Below, piece by piece: positions 25,825 to 33,449 of a stretch of DNA of 58,217 nt; the first letter of the stretch is position 1, and the number at the start of each line of letters is the position of its first letter. The notes under the pieces are model-generated. The model saw only the letters and a list, made by a program, of their open reading frames with translations. It was not told the origin of the DNA and made no database searches. The position numbers were made by a program, and so were the translations under genes. Source of the stretch: Gammaproteobacteria bacterium (lineage in GTDB: Bacteria; Pseudomonadota; Gammaproteobacteria; SZUA-229); the NCBI GenBank assembly GCA_022340645.1, contig JAJDNP010000036.1, forward strand, positions 1 through 58,217, written 5' to 3'.

Positions 25825-26010
25825 ACCGCAGAGGCGAAAAGACGCAGAGGTTTATTGCCGGCTCGATTTTAATCGGACCTGGTTCCATAGATTCGAAATA
25901 ATTCGTACGTTATGAGCATACATCGCTACCATCATGCGAATAAATTCGCATCTGCCTCAAGAGTTAATAGCCAGGTTTGTGCAAAAAATAAATTCTGCGC
26001 CTCCGCGGTA
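25825..26010. repeat. Composite inverted repeat (outer CAGAGG-type arms, inner GCGAATAAATTCGC)
   Basis: Outer arms ACCGCAGAGGCG (from 25825) and CTGCGCCTCCGCGGT (to about 26009) are near-complementary. Inside are GGTTCCATA and GCGAATAAATTCGC, both also found inside the repeat at 52211-52378. A relative with outer arms only is at 30218-30382. Non-coding. The rest of the gap to 26301 is AT-rich and holds the hairpin at 26071-26102. Confidence 0.6.
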
Positions 26011-26070
26011 ATAAAATAGATTTAGCTTTGTTAAACCAGACTTTTCAGAGAGTTTATGCTCTATGATGAT

Positions 26071-26102
26071 GCACTAATATACCAGTCGCACAATATTAGT
26101 GC
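26071..26102. repeat. Perfect inverted repeat upstream of nudF
   Basis: GCACTAATAT (26071-26080) and ATATTAGTGC (26093-26102) form a 10-bp stem with a 12-nt loop. There is no T-tract. It lies about 200 nt before the Nudix gene. It could be an operator or an RNA hairpin; no known regulator site is recognised. Confidence 0.5.
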
Positions 26103-26301
26103 TGTGTGCCCGTGAATATCTGCTCAAGAAATTTCTTCAAGTGACAGCAGTTGGTTACAATCAATATTAATAATGAAATGCAAGTAATTGAAATTATTGC
26201 TATTATTGTAAATGTATCGAATATTGCTTCCATTGTTTTTTTACCAGACCGGTATTTGTTCATTGAATATTAATCATTAATTTTGCAAGATACTTGCCAA
26301 C

Positions 26302-26892
26302 ATGAAATGGTCAGTGATAAAGACAAACCGGCTATACAGCGGTTTTTTTAAACTAACGGAAATGATGCTTCAGCATGAGCTGTTTGCCGGCGGGCAAAGC
26401 CCGGTTCTGAGGCGTGAACTGCTTAATAGAGGACAGGCCGTTGGCGTACTGCCTTATGATCCGGTAAGAGATGAGTTCGTGCTGATTGAACAATTTCGGG
26501 TGGGTGCGGGCGATGATCCAGCTGGCCCCTGGCTCATGGAGATAATCGCCGGTTACCAGGAGCCCGATGAATCCGCCGAGCAGGTGGTGTTAAGAGAAGC
26601 GATTGAAGAAGCCGGCTGCATCGTTTCTGAACTTGAGCAGATTTATCATTATTATTCCACGCCCGGCAGTTCAAATGAAAAGATTAAGATTTTTTTTGCA
26701 CGTACCGACAGTTCCGGTATAAGCGGTATCCATGGCCTGGGTCATGAAGGTGAGGATATTAAAGTGCACGTCTTGCGCAGCAGTCAGGCTCTTGAATGGC
26801 TGGATACCGGGCGCATAGACTCGGCCATGCCCATCATTGCGCTGCAGTGGTTTCGCTTGAATAGTGAGCGGATACGACAGCAGTGGCTGTAG
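26302..26892 (+). CDS. nudF: ADP-ribose pyrophosphatase, Nudix family
   Basis: 196 residues. The Nudix box is complete: GYQEPDE, seven residues, then REAIEEAG, giving the Mg2+-binding REXXEE helix. The upstream GVLPYDPVRDEFVLIEQFRVG strand and the downstream YSTPGSSNEKI are typical of NudF/TrgB ADP-ribose pyrophosphatases, which hydrolyse ADP-ribose to AMP and ribose-5-phosphate. In E. coli the same enzyme family limits ADP-glucose for glycogen synthesis, which would be relevant to the glycogen cluster 7 kb downstream; that link is inference. It is monocistronic and followed by a strong terminator. Confidence 0.92.
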   Translation: MKWSVIKTNRLYSGFFKLTEMMLQHELFAGGQSPVLRRELLNRGQAVGVLPYDPVRDEFVLIEQFRVGAGDDPAGPWLMEIIAGYQEPDESAEQVVLREAIEEAGCIVSELEQIYHYYSTPGSSNEKIKIFFARTDSSGISGIHGLGHEGEDIKVHVLRSSQALEWLDTGRIDSAMPIIALQWFRLNSERIRQQWL

Positions 26893-26899
26893 CTATCTA

Positions 26900-26932
26900 T
26901 TAACCCGGCGACATATATTGTCGCCGGGTTAA
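26900..26932. terminator. Bidirectional terminator between nudF and the transporter gene
   Basis: TTAACCCGGCGAC (26900-26912) and GTCGCCGGGTTAA (26920-26932) form a perfect 13-bp stem with a 7-nt loop. It sits 8 nt after nudF and 34 nt past the end of the convergent transporter gene, so it can serve both. Confidence 0.85.
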
Positions 26933-26965
26933 TAATATCCTGTTTGCAAGCTCATTCGCAAACCA

Positions 26966-28285
26966 TTATCCACGATAGTAGTCAAAGAACGCAATCAGCA
27001 GCAGGCTGGAAATCATCAGGGTGGATAGCATTACCGGTGTACCTTTACGTAACCAGTACATGGGTGTGATGCGGTATTCCGCTATACCTATACGTTCTGC
27101 TTCGGCAACACAGATAACATTTGCGGTTGAACCGATATGTGAACCATTTCCGCCCAGCCCGACTCCCAGTGCCAGGGCCCACCATAGCGGCATTATGTCA
27201 ACCCCCTGGGTTTCCAGGTGAGCGATGATCGGGATCATGGTCACGGTAAACGGAATGTTATCAACCACGGCGCTGATGAATGCGGATACCCACATTATGA
27301 CCAGCGCTGTCAACAACAGGTTTTCAGGGTCCTGCGCAATTTCGGCCAGTTGCTGACCCAGCAGGTCAAGCAGGCCGGAGCCCTCGACACCGCCAACAAT
27401 AATAAACAGGCCTGCAAAAAATAGCAGTACCGACCAGTCGAGGCCCTTCAGCAGTTCTTCCGGGTCAGGACGAACCAGTACGAGCGCCACCGCAACACCG
27501 ATCCAGGCAACGAACCCGGGAAACAGGTGATAGTGATGGTGAATAAAAAACAGCAGGATTACAACCAGTATTGATGCCGATACTGCCATCAGCGTCTTCG
27601 GCTCTTTCAATACCTGGGTTTCATCAAGATCGAGGATGCCATCAATCTTGCTGGAGAGATCGGTGCGAAACAGGAGCAGCATCAGCAGCAGTGTTGCCAC
27701 CCAGGCGACAAAAATGATTGGCCCCATATGAAACAAAAACCGGTTGAAATCGATATTGGCGGCACTGCCGATCATCACGTTGGGCGGGTCACCGACCAGG
27801 GTGGCAACGCCGCCGGTATCAGACAGCAGTGCCTCTGCCATGAGATACGGAACCGGGTTGATTCCCAGCAGCCTGGCAATGACCACAGTCAGCGGAGCGA
27901 ATACCAGTACTGTGGTGACATTATCAAGGAACAGGCTGATGACGGTTACCACGGTTGATACATATATCAGCAGCAGCTTTGGGCTGCCCTTTGAAAGTTT
28001 GGCCATGCGGATGGCAAGGTATTCGAAACCGCCGGTTGGTTTCAGCATAACCACCAGCGTCATCATCCCGGTAAGCAGAAACATGGTGTTGGCATCGATG
28101 GCGGCAATGGCATCGGCCTGTGAATAAAACCCGACATACATGCCGGCAATGATCATAGTCACCGCACCAATGACACCGGCCAGGGTGCGGTGGATTACTT
28201 CGCTGAAGATAAGGACATAGGCCACGACCAGGACTGAACCAGCGACCCACATGCCAGTGGTAACTGAATGAGAAACGGTTTCCAT
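26966..28285 (-). CDS. ArsB/NhaD (ion transporter superfamily) permease
   Basis: 439 residues with about 11-12 transmembrane helices. The conserved re-entrant loops of the superfamily are present: SDTGGVATLVGDPPNVMIG (residues about 155-173), and in the second half LGVGLGGNGSHIGSTANVI. The pair NVTTVLVFAPLTVVI and SAVVDNIPFTVTMIPII mark the two inverted halves. These proteins carry Na+/H+ exchange, arsenite, or anions such as citrate; which substrate applies cannot be decided here. It lies 115 nt downstream of a CBS-domain gene on the same strand, a plausible partner. Confidence 0.85.
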   Translation of the reverse strand: METVSHSVTTGMWVAGSVLVVAYVLIFSEVIHRTLAGVIGAVTMIIAGMYVGFYSQADAIAAIDANTMFLLTGMMTLVVMLKPTGGFEYLAIRMAKLSKGSPKLLLIYVSTVVTVISLFLDNVTTVLVFAPLTVVIARLLGINPVPYLMAEALLSDTGGVATLVGDPPNVMIGSAANIDFNRFLFHMGPIIFVAWVATLLLMLLLFRTDLSSKIDGILDLDETQVLKEPKTLMAVSASILVVILLFFIHHHYHLFPGFVAWIGVAVALVLVRPDPEELLKGLDWSVLLFFAGLFIIVGGVEGSGLLDLLGQQLAEIAQDPENLLLTALVIMWVSAFISAVVDNIPFTVTMIPIIAHLETQGVDIMPLWWALALGVGLGGNGSHIGSTANVICVAEAERIGIAEYRITPMYWLRKGTPVMLSTLMISSLLLIAFFDYYRG

Positions 28286-28400
28286 AATATGTTCACTATT
28301 GGTAGTAAATTACAGACTTGTCTGCTAGAAAAATAATACTGTCACTATGATCAATCAAAGTTTAGTGATGCGAAATGCTGTCACCGTCAATTTACCTGTT

Positions 28401-28874
28401 TTAACGGCTATTGTTGCGCTCCTTTTCCTTAATACATTCGAGCATGCGCCTGGCTATTTCCATTCGTGTAACCACGCCCTCGTACTGTCCATTTTCAATC
28501 AAAAAGACATAACTGCTGTTATGCACTTCCATTAACGCCAGGGCTTTTACAATCGAAGAACGCGGTGAAACACTAGGAATTTTTTCCAGCAGATAATTTT
28601 CAACGGGATAAGCGATGACCTCCATGATCTTCATCTCTGGCAGGTCAAGATTGTCGGTATGATCGCCCATGGCGTCCGCCAGTCGCAGCAGGTTGTCTGG
28701 TACCGCGATGCGTTTGTAGACGTCACGCAATGATATTCGGCCTGCAATCTGGTCCTGGCTGTCAACATAAGGCAGCCCCGGCACATTGCAGCGTACGGTT
28801 TCCTGAAAAAAATCTCGCAAGGTCATGCCGTGCCGCATAAACCCCGTCATGGTAGCTAATCGTTCCAGCTTCAT
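28401..28874 (-). CDS. CBS-domain pair protein
   Basis: 157 residues from ATG 28874 (MKLERLATMTGF); a TTG start at 28910 is also open. Two CBS motifs are visible. The first is around VRCNVPGLPYVDSQDQIAG with RISLRDVYKRI. The second is around VSPRSSIVKALALMEVHNSSYVFLI with GVVTRMEIARRM. CBS pairs bind adenine nucleotides and regulate linked enzymes or channels. Here the only linked gene is the ArsB/NhaD-type permease downstream, so nucleotide-sensing control of that transporter is a reasonable guess. The protein is cytoplasmic, with no membrane span. Confidence 0.8.
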   Translation of the reverse strand: MKLERLATMTGFMRHGMTLRDFFQETVRCNVPGLPYVDSQDQIAGRISLRDVYKRIAVPDNLLRLADAMGDHTDNLDLPEMKIMEVIAYPVENYLLEKIPSVSPRSSIVKALALMEVHNSSYVFLIENGQYEGVVTRMEIARRMLECIKEKERNNSR

Positions 28875-29300
28875 AATTATATGTCTTAACAGGTGGCTGA
28901 AGAAATTCAAACTATATCATAAAAAGGCTGTTTCAATTTTATACCAATGAAACAATCGTTGTATTTTACTGCACCCGGAAGTTATGCATCCAGTGTTTGA
29001 ATATTGATTCACCTGCTGCCCTGGATGAGTAATGTGACAATAATGCATAGCGACAAAATCGGTTATACCGCCTGCAGTTGCAGGCTGTTGTTCAATAAAT
29101 GTTTATGTTTTAAAAATATAAAGAAATGGAAAATAAATGAATCAAGGCCAGTTTCTGCCGAATTTAGATTCCTTGATTTCTGTTTATCTGTTTTAAAAAT
29201 ATAATCTAACAGCACTGCTATCCCGTTAAATTGTCTGGAAGGTGTGTAAGTTATTGTTCTATAGAGGAGTGCCAGTAATTAATCCCATCCGAGACATAAA
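28875..29300. other. Intergenic region without a recognisable gene
   Basis: AT-rich stretch between the CBS gene and the sulfur globule gene. I see no conserved frame, RNA gene or convincing promoter. It runs into the palindromic element at 29301-29394. Confidence 0.4.
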
Positions 29301-29394
29301 CTGGAAGCCGTTGCCTGAGACGCGCTGTAAATACATCCATGTACGCTCGGATGCCGCCTCCATGCGGCATACGGTCTCAGGCAACGGCTTCCAG
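29301..29394. repeat. Palindromic element with 21-bp perfect arms
   Basis: Arms at 29301-29321 and 29374-29394 are perfectly complementary (left arm begins CTGGAAGCCGTTGCC). Inside, ATGCCGC (29351-29357) pairs with GCGGCAT (29364-29370). The loop contains GCTGTAAATACATCCATGTACGCT-like sequence, seen as ATACATCCATGTACGCT. The left part (CATCCGA, ACATAAACTGG onward) recurs at 58133-58217. No coding capacity. It lies 240 nt upstream of the sulfur globule gene. Confidence 0.8.
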
Positions 29395-29633
29395 TCCACG
29401 TTTCCAACAGTTAACGGGACGCGCATGTTATATGACCTGTTTGGAGTGATCACGATTACGCACCAAAAAAGTGCATTTACATATATATTTTATGTTTGAT
29501 ATATATCTTTTATCCACAGATTCCTATATTATCAGCCGTTGAAAATTAACTTTTTCATTTTTATTCGCAGGATTATGCATCGAGTGGTGATTTTTGCGAC
29601 ATATTACACTTATAGATCCTGTGGAGGAAAAAT

Positions 29634-30062
29634 ATGAAAATTTTACTTGCTGCAACAGCAGCTGCGATATTAGTTATGTCAACTTCGGCCAATGCATGGT
29701 GGAATAACAATAACAATAATCGTAATGACTGGAACAATGACTGGAACAATGACTGGCGTAACGACATGTACAACGATGGTTATGGTGACGGTTCCGGTGA
29801 TGTTGACGGTGATGTCGACGGCAGTTTCAATTTTGGCATGAGCGGTAGTGGTCATGGTAAAGGCCGTGGTAACGGTCGCAACTCCTATCGCGGCAATAAC
29901 AACTGGAATAACAGTAACCGTTGGGACAATCGCTGGGATAACCGCTACAATAATGGTTATTACCGTGGTCCTGGTTATGGTTATGGTCCTGGTTATGGTC
30001 ATGCTCCTTACGGAGCGCCCGCTCAGGCACCTGCGCCTGCAGCAGCGCCAGCTGCAAGATAA
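29634..30062 (+). CDS. Sulfur globule protein family (structural envelope protein)
   Basis: 142 residues. A signal peptide ends at SANA before WWNN (cleavage near residue 21), so it is exported. The mature part is extremely rich in Asn, Gly, Tyr, Trp and Asp. In order: WNND repeats, an acidic DGYGDGSGDVDGDVDGSFN block, the family-like core FNFGMSGSGHGKGRGNGR, more NNWNN/RWDNRWDNRY repeats, a GYGYGPGYGH tract and a Pro/Ala tail. This matches the CV1/CV2-type proteins that coat periplasmic sulfur globules in purple and colourless sulfur bacteria. GTGGAGG upstream is a strong ribosome binding site. It is monocistronic with a strong terminator, as expected for an abundant structural protein. Confidence 0.85.
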   Translation: MKILLAATAAAILVMSTSANAWWNNNNNNRNDWNNDWNNDWRNDMYNDGYGDGSGDVDGDVDGSFNFGMSGSGHGKGRGNGRNSYRGNNNWNNSNRWDNRWDNRYNNGYYRGPGYGYGPGYGHAPYGAPAQAPAPAAAPAAR

Positions 30063-30089
30063 ATAACGATTTATCGTTATTTAGAAAGA

Positions 30090-30120
30090 AGCAGGCTGAG
30101 TTTTCAGCCTGCTTTTTTTT
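30090..30120 (+). terminator. Rho-independent terminator of the sulfur globule gene
   Basis: AGCAGGCTGA (30090-30099) and TCAGCCTGCT (30104-30113) form a perfect 10-bp stem with a 4-nt loop, followed by eight or more T. A second AT-rich hairpin, AAATAACGAT/ATCGTTATTT (30061-30082), lies directly after the stop codon. Confidence 0.95.
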
Positions 30121-30217
30121 GCAAAATAAAAACAGTACGCAGGCAATGTCAGAAGTATCGTAGCATGCAGTGAGGTACGAACCGCATCGTTGTTGATCAG
30201 TAACTTTAATAATAAGT

Positions 30218-30382
30218 CACGCAGCGGCGCAAAGACGTGGAGAGAAGATTATGGTTTCGTGTTTTTCCTTGCGCCTTCGCGAGAAATCTCCCCGGGTTTT
30301 ATTTGACGCGGTTTGTGCCCCACCGCATCCTGCTTAGCTGACTTTTCATATAAAATCCTCTGTGACTCTGCGTCTCAGCGGT
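30218..30382. repeat. Degenerate inverted repeat of the CAGAGG/CTCTG type
   Basis: The left part CACGCAGCGGCGCAAAGACG and the right part CTCTGTGACTCTGCGTCTC resemble the outer arms of the repeats at 25825-26010 and 52211-52378, but lack their inner GCGAATAAATTCGC palindrome. A further GCGCCTTCGCGAGAAAT lies in between. It fills the gap between the sulfur globule terminator and the response-regulator gene. Confidence 0.45.
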
Positions 30383-30404
30383 ATAAACCTGTATTATGAT
30401 TGGC

Positions 30405-31049
30405 TTATTGTTGTCCCTGTTCCAGTATCCATCGGATAGCACGGTGAGTCAGTTTATGTGTTGAAGACAGGCCCAGTTTCTTTTTGATATGGGCCTGATA
30501 GGTTTCAATGGTCTTCACGCTCAAGTTTAGTTGTTCGGCTATTTTACCTGGTGCAACACCCTGGCCGATCATCTCGAAGACCTGCAGTTCTCGATTCGAT
30601 AATGCATCGATATCACGTTTATCATCGCTTCCTTTGACCATGTTGTTCAGTATCCGCTCGGTCATGTGTTCACTCAGATAGACCTTGCCATTGAGAACCT
30701 GGCGGATAGCCTGAATGATTTTTTCCGGGGCTTCCTGCTTGTTGATGTAACCCCTGGCACCCGCGGCTAGAACGCGTTCAGCGTACAGCGATTCTTCGTG
30801 CATGGAGGCTACCAGCATCAATATGTTACTATTTTTTGTGTTGATATGTTGAATCAGGTCCAGGCCGCTGCCGCCTGACAGTGACAAATCGATAATCGCC
30901 AGATCAGGCGTGATCAGCTCAACCAGTTTGAGTGCAGTGGCCATATCGGCGGCTTCACCACATACTTTAAGATCGGGGGTATCACCAATCAGCTGCGCAA
31001 AACCGGCACGCACCAGCGGGTGATCATCGACGATTAGAATATGTGCCAT
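30405..31049 (-). CDS. NarL/FixJ-family response regulator
   Basis: 214 residues. Receiver domain 1-120: VDDHPLVRAG acidic pocket, phospho-acceptor Asp in DLAIIDLSLSGGSG (about residue 54), Lys in GYINKQEAPE. Then a LuxR-type HTH (about 148-210) with LSNRELQVFEMIGQGVAPGKIA and LSVKTIETYQAHIKKKLG. It works as a DNA-binding regulator phosphorylated by the kinase encoded just upstream; the kinase stop and this start overlap in TAATG. Target genes are unknown. It is distinct from FNR, which is divergently encoded next door. Confidence 0.93.
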   Translation of the reverse strand: MAHILIVDDHPLVRAGFAQLIGDTPDLKVCGEAADMATALKLVELITPDLAIIDLSLSGGSGLDLIQHINTKNSNILMLVASMHEESLYAERVLAAGARGYINKQEAPEKIIQAIRQVLNGKVYLSEHMTERILNNMVKGSDDKRDIDALSNRELQVFEMIGQGVAPGKIAEQLNLSVKTIETYQAHIKKKLGLSSTHKLTHRAIRWILEQGQQ

Positions 31050-32317
31050 TAGCTGGTTTCATTTACCGGGTTAATCGGGAACTGGCAGCGCACCTGTGTC
31101 CCGCGCTTACCAGCGGGATTGATGGTAATTTCACCGTCAAACAGACCGCAACGATGTCTCATAATATTTAATCCCAGGCCAGATGAATTATCAACATCGA
31201 GCGGTAAGCCAATGCCATCATCAGTGACTTCCAGCAAACCGCGATCCTGCTCTTTTATCAGCGAAACGCTGATCTGGCTTGCTGATGCGTGTTTAACGGC
31301 ATTGTTCAGCGATTCCTGTACAATCCTGTACAGGTGGGTGGCTGTATCATCATCAGCTAATTGAACATTTTCATCGATATGCAGTTGTATTGGAATATGG
31401 CTTTGCTGCTCGATGTTTTCCGTGATCTCCTGCAGTGCTATGACAAATCCGTCAGCGTAAATTTGTACTGGCATCAGCCCGCGGGACATGGCGCGTACCT
31501 GTGTCAGGGCTTCATGTAGACCAGTAGCCAGCTGGTCAGCCAGTTCATGTTCCGGTTTGGATGCCTTGTTTAACAGACTTTCCGCCAGCATGCTGAGTCC
31601 AGTGAGCTGCTGGCCCAGGCCATCATGCAGTTCTTCGCCTATACGCAGCCGTTCACGCTCAGGTATCTCAAGCATCTCGCGTTGCATTTTTTGCTGCATG
31701 CTTAGATCGGTGATTGCACAGGCAAACAGGTGTGCATGTTTTAGCCGGATTTCACCAATTGACAGCGACACTGGAAAGGTGCCGTCATCTTTGCGTTGCG
31801 CAGTGAGCTGTTGTCTGCGGCCAGGCATTTTTTTAATCCCGGTTTGCAGGTATTCGGCCAGGTAGCTATCTAGATTTTCTCGGTGCGGCGAGGGCATTAA
31901 CATTTTGATGTTTTCACCGACCATCTCCTTCGCGGTATAGCCAAACAGGGTAGTTGCAGACGGGTTTAAATAGCGGATAATACCGTGCGAATCAATCAGA
32001 AATATTGATTCGTAAGCGGCGTTGGCAATGGCATTGAATGATTCCGCCTGTTGCTCAAGTTTGCGTATATACGGCCGGCGCAGGCGGAAAAACAGACTGC
32101 TGGCAAATACAGTAACCAGCACGGTGCTAGCCACAGTAATGCTGCCAGTATGGACGAACACGCTGTGTAATTTATTATGGTCGAATCCGCCAAGCATGTT
32201 AGAATCCAGCAACTGGATACAGTCAAGGTATAAATAACTTATAGAAATAGTGGTCACGATTAACATTGCGGTAACCATGATATAAATAAGCAACGGATAT
32301 GGCTCTGGTCTCTTCAC
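31049..32317 (-). CDS. Membrane sensor histidine kinase (PAS, HisKA_3, HATPase)
   Basis: 422 residues from GTG 32317. Two transmembrane helices (about 10-30 and 55-77) flank a short periplasmic loop. A PAS domain (about 90-210) has the FixL-like run IIRYLNPSATTLFGYTAKEM and LMPSPHRENLDSYLAEY. The FixL haem-ligand histidine position appears to be Leu here, so haem binding is unlikely. The HisKA_3 dimer/phosphoacceptor is ERERLRIGEELHDGLGQQLTG, with His in EELHDGLGQ. An HATPase follows with VQESLNNAVKHA and VTDDGIGL. The NarX/DegS-type kinase pairs with the downstream response regulator. The signal is unknown; no nitrate P-box is evident. Confidence 0.9.
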   Translation of the reverse strand: MKRPEPYPLLIYIMVTAMLIVTTISISYLYLDCIQLLDSNMLGGFDHNKLHSVFVHTGSITVASTVLVTVFASSLFFRLRRPYIRKLEQQAESFNAIANAAYESIFLIDSHGIIRYLNPSATTLFGYTAKEMVGENIKMLMPSPHRENLDSYLAEYLQTGIKKMPGRRQQLTAQRKDDGTFPVSLSIGEIRLKHAHLFACAITDLSMQQKMQREMLEIPERERLRIGEELHDGLGQQLTGLSMLAESLLNKASKPEHELADQLATGLHEALTQVRAMSRGLMPVQIYADGFVIALQEITENIEQQSHIPIQLHIDENVQLADDDTATHLYRIVQESLNNAVKHASASQISVSLIKEQDRGLLEVTDDGIGLPLDVDNSSGLGLNIMRHRCGLFDGEITINPAGKRGTQVRCQFPINPVNETS

Positions 32318-32466
32318 TTTCTTTTACACTCAAGCCTTCAGAAAATTTGAATAATATCCTTATATGAGAAAGCGCTTATCTCCCTATACAGGGATCAGGC
32401 ATTCCCTGATAGTCTACCTGCTATTTACAGTCCATGCTATCGCTTACCTGATTCCGGAGTAATTAG

Positions 32467-33237
32467 ATGGTTATGCAGATACAGAAAACAGCAGCAGAGA
32501 AAGCTGATAGTTCGGCAACAACCGGGATTGGTTATGCCAGGCCGCCGTTAGAAATTCTGTCATGCCGGAACTGTGAGGTTAGAGGCAACTGCCTGGTAGA
32601 ACAAATGACAATAGCTCATGAGCAGTCATACCAGGTCCTTAAAAACAAAAAAGTTTTTCTACGAGGTGATCATATTTTTCGCACGGGGGATGATAGCGAG
32701 GCGATATATGTCATTAGTAGCGGTTCGGTAAAATCTTATTTGATAATGGAAGATGGTGAGGAGCAGGTACTGAATTTTTATCTGGTTGGCGATGTAATAG
32801 GCCTCGACGGCATGGGCACGGATAGTTACCTTTCCTCGGCTGTCGCACTGGAATCAACAACCATTTGCCGTTTGCCAATGTTAGAATTGCCGAATCGTGC
32901 ATTAGGACAGGGATTCCTTGGTATGATCTCGGACAATCTGATACGTGATCATAATCTGTTGTTGATGCTGGCCAGGAAGGATGCCGATGGGCGCATGGCG
33001 AGTTTTTTAATCAATATGTTAAAACAGTCGAAAAGACATGGCCGATCTGCAGACGTGCTTTATTTGACGATGACACGTCAGGATATCGCCAATTATCTTG
33101 GCCTGGCGATAGAGACGGTCAGCCGAACCTTAAGAAGGTTTCAGGACAGCGGCATCCTTGAAGTCACCCGGCGCAAGATTGAGATATTTGATATGAAATG
33201 CCTGTTGTCGATAGCGGGAACACAAATTACACGCTGA
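32467..33237 (+). CDS. fnr: FNR-type oxygen-sensing transcription regulator (CRP/FNR family)
   Basis: 256 residues. GGAG 7 nt upstream supports ATG 32467. The N-terminal SCRNCEVRGNC gives Cys33, Cys36 and Cys42 (CX2CX5C as in E. coli FNR). The fourth ligand, Cys134 in TTICRLP, aligns with Cys122 (SMVCEIP). So it should bind a [4Fe-4S] cluster and be active only without oxygen. A cyclic-nucleotide-type beta roll (about 70-145), dimer helix and HTH follow. The recognition helix ETVSRTLRRFQ keeps Glu, Ser and Arg that read TTGAT-N4-ATCAA. Two such boxes occur in this window (731-771, 33252-33292). It is divergent from the two-component pair. Confidence 0.93.
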   Translation: MVMQIQKTAAEKADSSATTGIGYARPPLEILSCRNCEVRGNCLVEQMTIAHEQSYQVLKNKKVFLRGDHIFRTGDDSEAIYVISSGSVKSYLIMEDGEEQVLNFYLVGDVIGLDGMGTDSYLSSAVALESTTICRLPMLELPNRALGQGFLGMISDNLIRDHNLLLMLARKDADGRMASFLINMLKQSKRHGRSADVLYLTMTRQDIANYLGLAIETVSRTLRRFQDSGILEVTRRKIEIFDMKCLLSIAGTQITR

Positions 33238-33251
33238 ATCTGTCAGTTTAG

Positions 33252-33292
33252 TTGATATAAATCATATTCCTGTAACGATTAGTCTATATTAT
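33252..33292 (+). promoter_or_regulatory. FNR-like box with -10 element upstream of the glucokinase/glycogen operon
   Basis: TTGATATAAATCAT (33252-33265) matches TTGAT-N4-ATCAA at 9 of 10 positions. TATTAT (33287-33292) follows after 21 nt, the class II FNR spacing and the same as at the mrp site. Predicted start near 33299, about 150 nt before glucokinase. Confidence 0.6.
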
Positions 33293-33449
33293 TACAGCCG
33301 TATTCATCGATTATTCAATGAATTATGTTTTTGTATCGCCAGTAAACATTAATAAAGAGAGAACGTGCACAGTATTGCTGCTTGACAGTGAAGCCGTATT
33401 ATTAGTAGTAGATTGAGACTGAATAATTATAATAAAAGGGACGTATTTG

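Noticed and set aside
26170-26275. A short hydrophobic peptide frame (MQVIEIIAIIVNV...) before nudF
   Set aside because: No ribosome binding site and very AT-rich sequence; such frames are expected by chance.
29242-29499. Frames across the 29301-29394 palindrome on both strands
   Set aside because: They arise from the palindrome itself, are nearly the same when read on either strand in the arms, and have no family match.
29679-30002. Minus-strand frame reading ITITRT-type repeats across the sulfur globule gene
   Set aside because: It is the antisense shadow of the Asn/Gly-rich repeat codons; the plus frame has a signal peptide, ribosome site and terminator.
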